Source: Photobacterium arenosum
GTDB lineage: Bacteria > Pseudomonadota > Gammaproteobacteria > Enterobacterales > Vibrionaceae
Assembly (NCBI RefSeq): GCF_014841115.1
Contig: NZ_JACYTP010000001.1
Coordinates: 186,001 to 250,000 of the forward strand
Direction: 5' to 3'
Length of the DNA: 64,000 nt
Part shown: positions 31,372-40,516 of the stretch, one piece after another
Layout of the letters: the number at the start of each line of letters is the position of its first letter
How positions within the stretch are numbered: the first letter of the stretch is position 1
Program-made: the position numbers and the translations under genes
The notes under the pieces: model-generated
The model's input: the letters and a program-made list of their open reading frames with translations, nothing else
Databases searched by the model: none
Told to the model about the DNA's origin: nothing

Positions 31372-32859
31372 TTAGTACGACTCAAGACGAAGCCAAGTGG
31401 TTTTCACCTCTGTGAACTTCTCCAGGGCATGCAGTGATTTATCCCGACCATTGCCGCTTTGTTTAAAGCCGCCAAACGGAACTGTCATGTCACCTTCGTT
31501 GTAGTTATTAATCCAGACCGAACCCGCCTGAAGCTGACGGGCAACCCGGTGTGCACGGTCCAGATCGGACGTCCATAACGCGGCACCCAGCCCATAGGGG
31601 GAATCGTTGGCGATCGCAATCGCTTCTTCTTCTGTGCTGAACGGGATCACGCACAACACAGGACCAAAAATTTCTTCACGGGCAACAGCCATGTCATTGC
31701 TGACATCACCTAACACCACCGGGGCAACAAAGGCACCTTGCCCTACGACATCACCGCCGCACAGCACTTTGGCACCGGCCGCTTCCCCTTTGGCGACATA
31801 ATCCAGCACTTTGGCTTTGTGATCCTGATCGATCAGTGCGCCCATTGACGAAGCAGGATCGAGCGGATCTTTCGGGGTAAAGGCATTTGATGCCGCAATG
31901 ACTTTGGCGACAAACGCATCTTTGATGCTTTCGTGTACCAGCAAGCGGGTGGCTGCCACGCACACTTCGCCCTGGTTATAGAAACAGCCCGCTGCGGTTT
32001 CCGCCGCTGCCTTGTCCAGATTCTTGTAATCCGCGAACACGATATTGGCATTTTTACCGCCCGCTTCGGCCCAGACACGTTTCATATTGGATTCGCCCGA
32101 ACACACCATCAGTTGACGGGCTACCCGGGTTGAACCGGTGAAGGTGATGCAATCCACATCATCATGACGCGCGAGCGCATCCCCCACTTCATGCCCGAAT
32201 CCAGGCAATACCTGAAACACACCGTCTGGGATACCGGCCTGTTTGGCCAGTTTGCCAAGATGGATCGCGGTTAACGGTGACTTTTCAGAGGGTTTGAGAA
32301 TCACACTGTTTCCGGCCGCCAGCGCTGGTCCTAATTTCCAGCATGCGAGCCATAGCGGAAAGTTCCAGGGCACTATGGCCGCAACGACACCAATGGGCTG
32401 ATGCGTGATATAGGCATGCACATTGACTTCAGTGGGCGCTACTTCGCCATAGGTTTTATCAATCGCTTCGGCGTACCAGCGAATGGCCGCGGCAGCGCCG
32501 GGAATATCAGTACTGAAACTGTGACTGATAGGTTTACCGGTATCCAGGGTTTCCAGCAGGGCCAGGGTTTCCCGCTCCTGATCGATCAGGTCGGCAAACG
32601 CCAGTAACACTGCTTTTCTCTGTGCCGGGCTCTGATCCTGCCAGTCTCCGCGATTAAAGGCACTTCTGGCCATCTCAACAGCAATTGCTGCATCCTTTGC
32701 GTCACAGCGGGCAACATCAACAAGATGCTCGTCTGTCGCAGGGTTGATCACAGCAAAGGTGTTACCACTCTGGGCATGCTGGTATTCACCGTGAATGAAT
32801 GCCCTGGCTTCAATTTCTATCTGCTGTTTTAGTGCTGTCCATTGCTGTTGAGTGTTCAT
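31372..32859 (-). CDS. puuC: Gamma-glutamyl-gamma-aminobutyraldehyde dehydrogenase
   Basis: The 495-residue aldehyde dehydrogenase shows VPWNFPLWLACWKLGPAL, TGSTRVARQLM, the general base in AEAGGKNANIVF and the catalytic Cys in NQGEVCVAATRL. PuuC oxidises gamma-glutamyl-gamma-aminobutyraldehyde to gamma-glutamyl-GABA with NAD(P)+. The general-base position and the EVC motif separate it from the SSADH encoded two kilobases downstream. It follows puuR by 24 bases. Confidence 0.92.
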   Translation of the reverse strand: MNTQQQWTALKQQIEIEARAFIHGEYQHAQSGNTFAVINPATDEHLVDVARCDAKDAAIAVEMARSAFNRGDWQDQSPAQRKAVLLAFADLIDQERETLALLETLDTGKPISHSFSTDIPGAAAAIRWYAEAIDKTYGEVAPTEVNVHAYITHQPIGVVAAIVPWNFPLWLACWKLGPALAAGNSVILKPSEKSPLTAIHLGKLAKQAGIPDGVFQVLPGFGHEVGDALARHDDVDCITFTGSTRVARQLMVCSGESNMKRVWAEAGGKNANIVFADYKNLDKAAAETAAGCFYNQGEVCVAATRLLVHESIKDAFVAKVIAASNAFTPKDPLDPASSMGALIDQDHKAKVLDYVAKGEAAGAKVLCGGDVVGQGAFVAPVVLGDVSNDMAVAREEIFGPVLCVIPFSTEEEAIAIANDSPYGLGAALWTSDLDRAHRVARQLQAGSVWINNYNEGDMTVPFGGFKQSGNGRDKSLHALEKFTEVKTTWLRLESY

Positions 32860-32883
32860 ACGCCTTCCTTTTGGGTGTGGACG

Positions 32884-33441
32884 TCAGAAACTAGCCGGGG
32901 TATGTGCGCTGACAATCCGGCAAAGTTTGTCCGTTCTGTTGGTAAACTTGTGAGGAATACTGGTATCAAACAGGTAACTTTCCCCTTCGCCGATAACATA
33001 GGTTTTGTCACCCAGCGCCAGTTCTATTTCACCTTCCAGTACCGTTCCGCTTTCCTCACCTTCGTGTTTAATGCTTATCAGTCCTGTGCTTGAATGAGGC
33101 TGGTATACCTCAATCAAAAAGCCCATTTGTCTGTCTTTACGGCCGTCGCAGACCAGTTTCATTGAAACTTGTTCGTTGCCCATTTCAATGAGCTGATCAG
33201 GCTTAATCACCACCGGACGCTCATCAAATGCCTGATCTTGTGTAAAAAACTCAGACAAGGACATATCGAACACTTTCACTATCTTGTGTAATGAACTGAC
33301 CGACGGACTCACCTTGCTGTTCTCGATTGATGAGATAGCGCTGTGGGTGATATCGGCTTTTTCTGCCAGTTCACGCTGAGACAATTTGTATTCTTTTCTA
33401 AGCTGTGCGATTTTTTTACCAATTGAGTCAGTTTCCATCAT
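32884..33441 (-). CDS. puuR: HTH-cupin repressor of the putrescine pathway
   Basis: The 185-residue protein has an N-terminal Cro/C1 helix-turn-helix (LSQRELAEKADITHSAISSI at residues 20-39) and a C-terminal cupin domain (EESGTVLEGEIELALGDK, FDTSIPHKFTNRTD). E. coli PuuR is built in the same way and is released from DNA by putrescine. The start at 33441 overlaps puuD by 14 bases, so the two are translationally coupled. Operator-like sites lie in the 34.2-34.3 kb divergent region. Confidence 0.93.
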   Translation of the reverse strand: MMETDSIGKKIAQLRKEYKLSQRELAEKADITHSAISSIENSKVSPSVSSLHKIVKVFDMSLSEFFTQDQAFDERPVVIKPDQLIEMGNEQVSMKLVCDGRKDRQMGFLIEVYQPHSSTGLISIKHEGEESGTVLEGEIELALGDKTYVIGEGESYLFDTSIPHKFTNRTDKLCRIVSAHTPASF

Positions 33442-34192
33442 GGAGGCTCCTTCGTTTTGAAGCCGATATCATAAACTGATCAAACAAAATTCGTGAAAAA
33501 TGGTTTTCAGTCGCTTGCCATTCTGGGTGCCACTGCACACCAATAAAGAATGGATGCGCCTGTAAACTAAAGGCTTCAATCAAACCATCCGGTGCAACGG
33601 CTTCCACGGTAAGACCTGGTGCTAATTGATTAACACCCTGGCCGTGCAGAGAATTCACTTCAATGTTGTCCAGCGGCGCCAGCCAGTCGGCAAAGATGCC
33701 GTTGTCAGAAATATTTACCGGATGAGCCGGTGAATACTTGAGGACCATGTCATTAAGCGGGCTTTCCCTGTGATCGTTAAAGCCTTCAACTTCATGCACT
33801 TTCGGGTGCAGTGATCCACCAAGCGCAACATTCATTTCCTGAAATCCGCGGCAGATACCGAGAATAGGCACGTTCTCTTTGATACAGGTATCTATCAGTG
33901 CAAATGACAGAGCATCACGGCCTTCATCTTTTTTCGGTTCATCATGTTCTGCACCGTAACGGGCAGGCGCAACATTCGAATGGCTGCCGGTCAGCAGCAC
34001 GCCGTCGACCAATCCAATCAGTTGCTTAATTTCTTCAGCCGTAGAGCCCGACGGGAACAGAACCGGGTTGGCACCAAACTGCTTTATCGCATGGAGATAG
34101 AACTCATTAACACTTTGAATGCCATAGCCTTCCAGTGATTTTTTACAGCATACAACGCCAATTACCGGTCCAGCTTTTGTTGAGTTCATCAT
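33428..34192 (-). CDS. puuD: Gamma-glutamyl-gamma-aminobutyrate hydrolase
   Basis: The 254-residue class I glutamine-amidotransferase-like (peptidase C26) protein has the nucleophile in ILGICRGFQEMNVALGG, the histidine and glutamate in GVQWHPEWQ, and GVLLTGSHSN near the oxyanion hole. It releases GABA and glutamate from gamma-glutamyl-GABA. The ATG at 34192 is preferred because AGGAGAG lies 4-8 bases upstream, but a start at 34207 is possible. It is the first gene of the operon. Confidence 0.92.
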   Translation of the reverse strand: MMNSTKAGPVIGVVCCKKSLEGYGIQSVNEFYLHAIKQFGANPVLFPSGSTAEEIKQLIGLVDGVLLTGSHSNVAPARYGAEHDEPKKDEGRDALSFALIDTCIKENVPILGICRGFQEMNVALGGSLHPKVHEVEGFNDHRESPLNDMVLKYSPAHPVNISDNGIFADWLAPLDNIEVNSLHGQGVNQLAPGLTVEAVAPDGLIEAFSLQAHPFFIGVQWHPEWQATENHFSRILFDQFMISASKRRSLHDGN

Positions 34193-34207
34193 GGTCTCTC
34201 CTGCCAT

Positions 34208-34393
34208 CAGTGTTCGATTTATTGAACAAACCTAGCTTAGAGCACTAAGGGAAATCAACCTGCAATTTACAATAATGTTACTAAAATTTGATCAACGTTC
34301 GATATTTCGAACATTTTGAACACAATTATTGCCATTTGGCGTTCTTCTGTTAAATATAAGTTACAGGATGTATCCACACGAGGTGTTTCGTGA
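34208..34393. promoter_or_regulatory. Divergent puuD/puuA control region with PuuR-like operators
   Basis: TGTTCGATTTATTGAACA (34211-34228) is a near-perfect palindrome, GTTCGATATTTCGAAC (34297-34312) is a perfect one, and TTTTGAACA follows at 34314-34322. All contain the TGAACA half-site reported for E. coli PuuR. One site lies close to the puuD start and the others between the two genes, so both directions are probably repressed together. Confidence 0.6.
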
Positions 34394-35740
34394 ATGAACG
34401 GATTTAAAGAAGAAGTTAAAAATTTTAAACAAAAGTGGCCAGAGATCAGGTTCGTTGATTTGCTCTTTACCGACATCAACGCAACCCCGAGAGGCAAACG
34501 TATTCCAGTCGAAGCGGTTGAAAAAATAGAGAAAGGCGTTTACTTACCTCTCTCTACTATCTCGCTGAGCATTGAAGGGAATGTGGTTGAAGAAGCGGGA
34601 CTCGGCGAGGCACTGGGTGAACCAGATCATATCTGTTACCCGGTTCCAGGCACATTGACCACCACCTTTAATCCTGAAGTCGGCCAGGTCATGCTGACCA
34701 TGATGGATGAGTCAGGCAGCCAGCCGACAGACCTTTGTATCCGCTCTGTTCTGGTGAGCCTGCTTGAGCAGCTTCACCAACGCGAGCAGTTTCCGGTTGT
34801 CGCGATTGAGCTTGAGTTTTATCTGCTGGATAAAAACCGCGGGGTTAAGGGCGCTATCCAACCGCCTCTCAATCCCATCCACCATGACAGAGAGTACCGT
34901 TCAGATGTGTACAACGTAGAGAATCTTGATGATTATTCCGCGTTTTTACGCGATCTGAATGACGCTGCCGTTGCTCAGGAACTGAATACGTCAGGCGCAC
35001 TGTCTGAATCGGCGCCTGGTCAGTTCGAGATCAACTTTAACCACCAGCAAGATGTTGTTAATGCTTGTGATCAGGTCATTCTGGCTAAGCGGTTAATTCG
35101 CCAGGTTGCTCAGGCCCATGATTTCGATGTCACTTTCATGGCTAAACCCTATGCTGACGAAGCCGGTAACGGCAAACACATGCATCTGAGCGTGGTAGAT
35201 AAAGACGGCAAGAACCTGTTTTCCGATAAGGAAGGCGAAGCCAGCCCCTTCTATTACCAGACGCTGGCTGCCATGCTGGCCATGATGCCGGATTCCATGG
35301 CACTGCTTTGCCCTAACGTGAATTCATACCGCCGCTTCTCGGCTTCTATGTACACGCCCACCCATGCCAACTGGGGAGAAAACCACCGCGGGGTTGCACT
35401 CAGAATACCAATGAGTGACAGCCATAACCGCCGTATTGAACATCGTATCGCTGGAGCAGATGTCAACCCGTATGTGCTTGCTTCAGTGCTCTTGGCTGGC
35501 TTGCTTGCCAGCGAACGTTTTACTTTTGAGCAATGCCCACCACAACTGGCCGACAAGGCGGTAGAGTTACCTCTTCGCATGCCGGACGCACTAATAAAGC
35601 TTGCATCAAGCGAGCTAATGTCGATGTACCTACCGCAATCATTTATCTCGCTTTATCTAGCATGCAAGCAACGTGAACTGGCGGACTTTGAAAAAGCCGT
35701 CACGCCACTGGAAATTGAGTGGATGCTTCATTCAGCGTAA
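34394..35740 (+). CDS. puuA: Glutamate-putrescine ligase
   Basis: The 448-residue glutamine-synthetase-family enzyme shows VDLLFTDINATPRGKRIPV at the start, VAIELEFYLLD and NHQQDVVNACDQV in the substrate domain, MAKPYADEAGNGKHMHLSV, and YTPTHANWGENHRGVALRIP near the adenylation-like loop. PuuA uses ATP to join putrescine to glutamate. GAGGTG precedes the ATG at 34394. It is transcribed divergently from the puuD operon and together with the antiporter gene. Confidence 0.93.
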   Translation: MNGFKEEVKNFKQKWPEIRFVDLLFTDINATPRGKRIPVEAVEKIEKGVYLPLSTISLSIEGNVVEEAGLGEALGEPDHICYPVPGTLTTTFNPEVGQVMLTMMDESGSQPTDLCIRSVLVSLLEQLHQREQFPVVAIELEFYLLDKNRGVKGAIQPPLNPIHHDREYRSDVYNVENLDDYSAFLRDLNDAAVAQELNTSGALSESAPGQFEINFNHQQDVVNACDQVILAKRLIRQVAQAHDFDVTFMAKPYADEAGNGKHMHLSVVDKDGKNLFSDKEGEASPFYYQTLAAMLAMMPDSMALLCPNVNSYRRFSASMYTPTHANWGENHRGVALRIPMSDSHNRRIEHRIAGADVNPYVLASVLLAGLLASERFTFEQCPPQLADKAVELPLRMPDALIKLASSELMSMYLPQSFISLYLACKQRELADFEKAVTPLEIEWMLHSA

Positions 35741-35766
35741 CTGAAAGATAGGAAAGGAATTCTTGT

Positions 35767-37242
35767 ATGACAGTGAAAACACCTGCATTAGATGCGCCGC
35801 AGAAGCCAAATGCGAAGAGCATGTCGGTTATTCTGGCAATTGCCGGGATCATCGGGACTTTTGCCATTATTGGTAACACCCATGAATCAGGAACGCCCTA
35901 TGGCTGGTACAGTTTGTTACCGACCATTTTCGTTCTGGCCGTGGCGTTGTTAACTCACCGAACCGTCGAGGCCCTGTTCAGTGGCGCTATCGTCGGCCTG
36001 ATTATGATAGATCCTCAGCAGATCGTCGGGAATGTCGTCGATGTGTCGATGACAGTCATGATGGATGAAACCATTGCCTGGCTGATTCTGGTCTGCGGCT
36101 TAATGGGCGGATTGATCACCATACTGGAAAAAGGCGGCAGTATCCTGAGTTTCAGTGAAGCTTTGGTCACTAAAGTCAAAAGCAAACGCCAGTCAATGGT
36201 ACTGACTTTCGTGCTGGGTATTCTGGTCTTCATTGATGACTACCTGAATGCGATTGCGATTTCGTCATCGATGAAGCGCATTACAGACAGCTACAAAATC
36301 TCTCGTGAGAAACTGGCTTATCTGGTCGATTCCACCGCCGCACCGGTTTGTATCCTGCTGCCTATTTCCACCTGGGCTATATTCTTCAGCTCACTGCTGG
36401 AAGATAACGACATTGCCGCATCCGGCAAAGGGATCAGTGCCTATATTGATGCGATTCCCTATATGGCATACGGCTGGGTAACACTGCTGGTTGTGTTCCT
36501 GGTAGCCACTGGAAAAATCCCTGACCTGGGTGCGATGAAAGCGGCAGAGAAACGTGCACAGAATGGTCAGGTGCAGCCTGACGGTGGCGTTGACATTGCA
36601 CTGGGTGAAGATGTGAAAGCGCATCCAAACTCAACCATTGGTGTACTGAACTTTGCCCTGCCTATGATAGTGCTGGTTGCCGCAAGCTGGTATTTCGATA
36701 TTGATTTGCTGGCTGGTGTCTTCGTTGCCATGATTTTCACCATGTTCCTTTACGGCGTACAGCGTCTGATGCCGGTGAACACCATGTTTGAGGCTGTCTA
36801 TGACGGTATCAAAATCATGATGTTACCTCTGGCAACTGTCATCGCCGGTTTCATGCTGAAAAACGTCAATGATCAGTTGGGTCTGACACAGTATGTTATT
36901 GAAACTGTTTCGCCTTACCTGTCGGCACAAATGTTCCCTGCAATCATCTTCCTTGTGATGGCCGCGCTGGTCTTTGCGACCGCCTCATCCTGGGGATTGT
37001 TTGCGGTAGCCATGCCGATTGTATTCCCGCTGGGTGCGCACCTGGGTGTACCAGTCTCTATCACTATCGGTGCGCTGTTGTCAGCGTCTGCGGCCGGCAG
37101 TCACTCATGCTTCTTCAGTGACTCCACGGTACTGTCTGCACAAGGCAGTGGCTGTACCGCTATGCAGCACGCCCTGACCCAAATCCCTTATGCACTGATT
37201 GGTATTGTTGCAACCGCAGTGTTCTTTCTGGTTATCGCCTGA
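35767..37242 (+). CDS. NhaC-family Na+/H+ antiporter-like transporter
   Basis: The 491-residue protein has about eleven to twelve membrane segments and the NhaC/ArsB-type signature: GGLITILEKGGSILSF, FVLGILVFIDDYLNAIAI, LVDSTAAPVCILLPISTWA and ASAAGSHSCFFSDSTVLS. The family exchanges Na+ for H+, and some relatives exchange malate or other solutes. AGGAAAGGAA precedes the ATG 26 bases after puuA. Its place in a puu locus that lacks puuP suggests it takes up or exchanges a pathway compound, or provides ion balance; that is inference. Confidence 0.85.
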   Translation: MTVKTPALDAPQKPNAKSMSVILAIAGIIGTFAIIGNTHESGTPYGWYSLLPTIFVLAVALLTHRTVEALFSGAIVGLIMIDPQQIVGNVVDVSMTVMMDETIAWLILVCGLMGGLITILEKGGSILSFSEALVTKVKSKRQSMVLTFVLGILVFIDDYLNAIAISSSMKRITDSYKISREKLAYLVDSTAAPVCILLPISTWAIFFSSLLEDNDIAASGKGISAYIDAIPYMAYGWVTLLVVFLVATGKIPDLGAMKAAEKRAQNGQVQPDGGVDIALGEDVKAHPNSTIGVLNFALPMIVLVAASWYFDIDLLAGVFVAMIFTMFLYGVQRLMPVNTMFEAVYDGIKIMMLPLATVIAGFMLKNVNDQLGLTQYVIETVSPYLSAQMFPAIIFLVMAALVFATASSWGLFAVAMPIVFPLGAHLGVPVSITIGALLSASAAGSHSCFFSDSTVLSAQGSGCTAMQHALTQIPYALIGIVATAVFFLVIA

Positions 37243-37270
37243 TAACCATGCAACACCCTAGCCCAAGAAA

Positions 37271-37306
37271 AACCGCCACCTTGAAAAAGGTGGCGGTTCT
37301 TTTTAT
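37271..37306. terminator. Bidirectional rho-independent terminator
   Basis: AACCGCCACCTT, a short loop and AAGGTGGCGGTT form a 12-bp stem followed by CTTTTT on the plus strand. It lies between the convergent antiporter gene and RND permease gene. Confidence 0.88.
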
Positions 37307-37337
37307 GGTTCAGAACGGTACAGAACAGTTCAGATCG

Positions 37338-40300
37338 TTAACTGACTTTTTCCAGCGATTTCACCTCTTCATCATCAAGCATTGCTTCATCGATCAGATG
37401 CGGTGAATGCGTGCTTTTTGCTTTCTGTTTCTTACGCTGCTGACGATGCACGCCCAGCGCCAGCATACAAGGGGTTATCACCAGCGTCAGAACCGTTGCA
37501 AAGGCCAGCCCACCCGCCACGGCTGTGGCAAGTTGTGCCCACATTTGCGTAGACGGGGCGCCAAATTCCACTTTGCGCTGTATCAGATCCACATTCACCA
37601 TCAGTACCATTGGCATCAAGCCTAAAATGGTGGTGACTGTGGTCATCATTACAGGACGTAAGCGCTGGGCGCCGGTGCGAAGAATCGCCTCAATCGGCTC
37701 CATGCCCTGGTTTCTGAGCACGTTATAGGTATCAATCAGAACGATATTGTTATTCACGACTATCCCGGCCAGCGAGATGATACCAATCCCTGACATCACT
37801 ATGCCAAACGGCTGATTGAACACCAGCATCCCAAGCAGTACGCCGACCGTTGAGAACAGAACAGCTGTTAGGATCAGAAAAGCCTGATAGAAAGAATTAA
37901 ACTGGGTGACCAGAATAATCGCCATCACAGCCATCGCAACCAGGAAGGCTTTACTCAGGAAAGCCGACGCTTTCTCCTGCTCTTCGTTTTCCCCTCGGAG
38001 CGTAATCTGGACCCTGGGATCCAGCCCCAGTTCGGGTAAACGCGCCATGACTTCAGGAATGACTTTACTCAGATTATAACCGGGCGCCATGTCAGCCGTT
38101 ACCGACAGCGCCTGACGTCCATCCACTTTCTTGATGGTATCCAGCTTGTTGGCGGCTTCTAAAGTACTGAAGTTACTTAGCGGAATCTGCCCCTGCGCCG
38201 TTTTCAGCCGTAGCTCTTCAAGGCGGGTAATATGCCGGTACTGTTCCGGGAACCGCACACGGATATCCATTTCATCATCAACGTCATCAGCCCGGTATTC
38301 GCCGAGCGTTAACCCTGTTGTGACAAACTGGACATTATTTCCGACCAAAGTGGCATCTGCGCCAAACCGAGCGGCATCGGCCCGATCAACTTTTATCTGC
38401 CATTCGATACCCGGTTTAGGGCCGGTATCATCAATGTTGGTGAAGGCAGGGTTAGATTCCAGTTCCTTACGGACTTTCGCAACTGAGTCTTTCAGCAGTG
38501 CAGGAAAGCGTGAGCTTATTTGCAGGTTGACATCTTTATCGCCCGTTGGTGGCCCAGCCTGATCCTGCCGCACTTCAATTTCCAGCCCGGCAAGCCCGGC
38601 GGTGCGCTGCTTGATCTCTTCAATCGTTTCCGCCGCCGGACGTCTGTCTTGCCAGTCAATCAAGTTAACCCTAAGCATACCAATTCGGTCATCGCCTCCC
38701 GAGCGCGCATACAGGGTTTCTACCTCAGGTAGGTTCAATAGTTGGCGTTCCACCTCTTTGATCAGACGATCTTTCTCTTCAATAGATAAATCGCCCTGAG
38801 ATCGAACAACGATATTAAACCCTTCCGGCTCCACCTCAGGGAAAAATTCCGTTCCGTTACCGGCTTTGCCATACAGCAGGATAACCGCCAGCGAAAACAA
38901 CAACGCGCCGAATAATACCTTCCATGGCCGTTTGACCGCCGCTTTCAGTACCCGGACATAATGACCGGTGAAACCTGGCAGGTGCTCAATATCGCCCTCT
39001 TCGGCTTCAATCAGTTGCTGACGTTTTTCAGCAGAGATGGGCCGCGGCTTACCAAACAAGCCACCTAATGTCGGCACAAAAATCAATGCCATCGCCAAAG
39101 AGGCAACTAAGGTCATGATCAGCGTCAATGGCAGGAATTTCATGAACTCGCCCATGATACCCGGCCAGAAGAGTAAAGGGCCAAAAGCTGCCAGCGTCGT
39201 TGCTGTGGAGGCAATAATCGGCCAGGCCATACGCTTTGAGGCTTTTTTGTAGGCTTCATAGCGCGGCGTGCCTTCACTCATTTCGCGGTCGGCGTATTCA
39301 GTGACCACAATGGCACCGTCTACCAGCATACCAACGGCCATGATCAGAGCAAATAGCACTACCATGTTGACCGTATAACCCAGCACGGCCAATGCCAGAA
39401 TCCCGGTGAGAAACGAGCCAGGGATGGCAATTCCCACCAGCAATGCCGTACGCGCACCAAGAATAGCGATAATCACAATGACCACCAGCAAAATGGCAGA
39501 CAGCACGTTATTTTGCAGGTCGTTCAACATGGTTTTGACATGTTTTGACTGATCACCGGTGTAATCCACCGCGATGGTTGGCGGCCAGAATTCGCGCTCT
39601 TTTTCAATCAGTGCTTTCACACCTTCGACCGTCTGGATGATATTTTCACCAGGCCGCTTTTTGACTTCCAGCGATACCGCAGGCTTACCATTCACGCGCG
39701 CATAAGACTCAGCATCCTGAAACGTCCTGCGGACAGTAGCGACATCACCAAAGGTAATCACTTTATCGCCAGACACCTTAACCGGCATTTCCATGACATC
39801 TTTAATATTGTCGAAGACAGAAGGCAGCTTGATCGGAAAACGCCCCTGCCCGCTGTCGAGTGTACCTGCCGCCACAAGCCGGTTATTACGGGATATCAGG
39901 TTATAAATATCTTGCTGATCCAGGTCGTAGCTTTCCATCAGCAGCGGATCAACCAGAATCTCAATCATGTCTTCCCGATCCCCACCGATATCCACTTCCA
40001 GCACTTCCCGCATGCTTTCCAGCTTATCTTTAAGATCACGAGCGATGGTAATCAGTGCTCTTTCTGGCGCAGTGCCCGACAACATAACTGTGATGGCCGG
40101 GTTTTCAGAGGCCATAGTGACTTCATTAACCGTCGGCTCGTCTGTGCCGTCCGGCAATTTCGCCTTTGCCAGACTCACTTTCTCGCGCACATCCGCTAAG
40201 GCACTGTTGGTATCGGCCCCTGCCACAAATTCCAGTAACACCGAACCATGCCCTTCACTGGCGGTTGAGGTCATTTCTTTCACGCCATCTAAGCCGCGCA

Positions 40301-40514
40301 ATTCCTTCTCCATGGGTCGCAGCAACAAGCGTTCAGCATCTTCCGGTGAAATACCGCTATGGGAAATCGAGACGTAAATAAAGGGAATGGTAATATCCGG
40401 TTCCGCTTCTTTAGGAATACTCTGGTAACTCATATACCCGGCAACCAAAAGAAGCAGCAGAATAAGGACAACGGTACGGGTACGATGCAATGCGGCATCT
40501 ATCATCCCAAGCAT
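37338..40514 (-). CDS. RND efflux permease (HAE1 family)
   Basis: The 1058-residue protein has twelve predicted membrane segments and two large periplasmic loops. It begins LHRTRTVVLILLLLLVAGYM, with SIPKEAEPDITIPFIYV, and contains the proton-relay aspartate in AVGMLVDGAIVVTEYADREM (TM4). The second half has SFYQAFLILTAVLFSTVGV and the GLMPMVL segment. It is a drug/proton antiporter, which works in the inner membrane with an adaptor and an outer-membrane channel; no channel gene is here. It starts 2 bases after the adaptor stop codon. Confidence 0.92.
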   Translation of the reverse strand: MLGMIDAALHRTRTVVLILLLLLVAGYMSYQSIPKEAEPDITIPFIYVSISHSGISPEDAERLLLRPMEKELRGLDGVKEMTSTASEGHGSVLLEFVAGADTNSALADVREKVSLAKAKLPDGTDEPTVNEVTMASENPAITVMLSGTAPERALITIARDLKDKLESMREVLEVDIGGDREDMIEILVDPLLMESYDLDQQDIYNLISRNNRLVAAGTLDSGQGRFPIKLPSVFDNIKDVMEMPVKVSGDKVITFGDVATVRRTFQDAESYARVNGKPAVSLEVKKRPGENIIQTVEGVKALIEKEREFWPPTIAVDYTGDQSKHVKTMLNDLQNNVLSAILLVVIVIIAILGARTALLVGIAIPGSFLTGILALAVLGYTVNMVVLFALIMAVGMLVDGAIVVTEYADREMSEGTPRYEAYKKASKRMAWPIIASTATTLAAFGPLLFWPGIMGEFMKFLPLTLIMTLVASLAMALIFVPTLGGLFGKPRPISAEKRQQLIEAEEGDIEHLPGFTGHYVRVLKAAVKRPWKVLFGALLFSLAVILLYGKAGNGTEFFPEVEPEGFNIVVRSQGDLSIEEKDRLIKEVERQLLNLPEVETLYARSGGDDRIGMLRVNLIDWQDRRPAAETIEEIKQRTAGLAGLEIEVRQDQAGPPTGDKDVNLQISSRFPALLKDSVAKVRKELESNPAFTNIDDTGPKPGIEWQIKVDRADAARFGADATLVGNNVQFVTTGLTLGEYRADDVDDEMDIRVRFPEQYRHITRLEELRLKTAQGQIPLSNFSTLEAANKLDTIKKVDGRQALSVTADMAPGYNLSKVIPEVMARLPELGLDPRVQITLRGENEEQEKASAFLSKAFLVAMAVMAIILVTQFNSFYQAFLILTAVLFSTVGVLLGMLVFNQPFGIVMSGIGIISLAGIVVNNNIVLIDTYNVLRNQGMEPIEAILRTGAQRLRPVMMTTVTTILGLMPMVLMVNVDLIQRKVEFGAPSTQMWAQLATAVAGGLAFATVLTLVITPCMLALGVHRQQRKKQKAKSTHSPHLIDEAMLDDEEVKSLEKVS

Positions 40515-40516
40515 TC

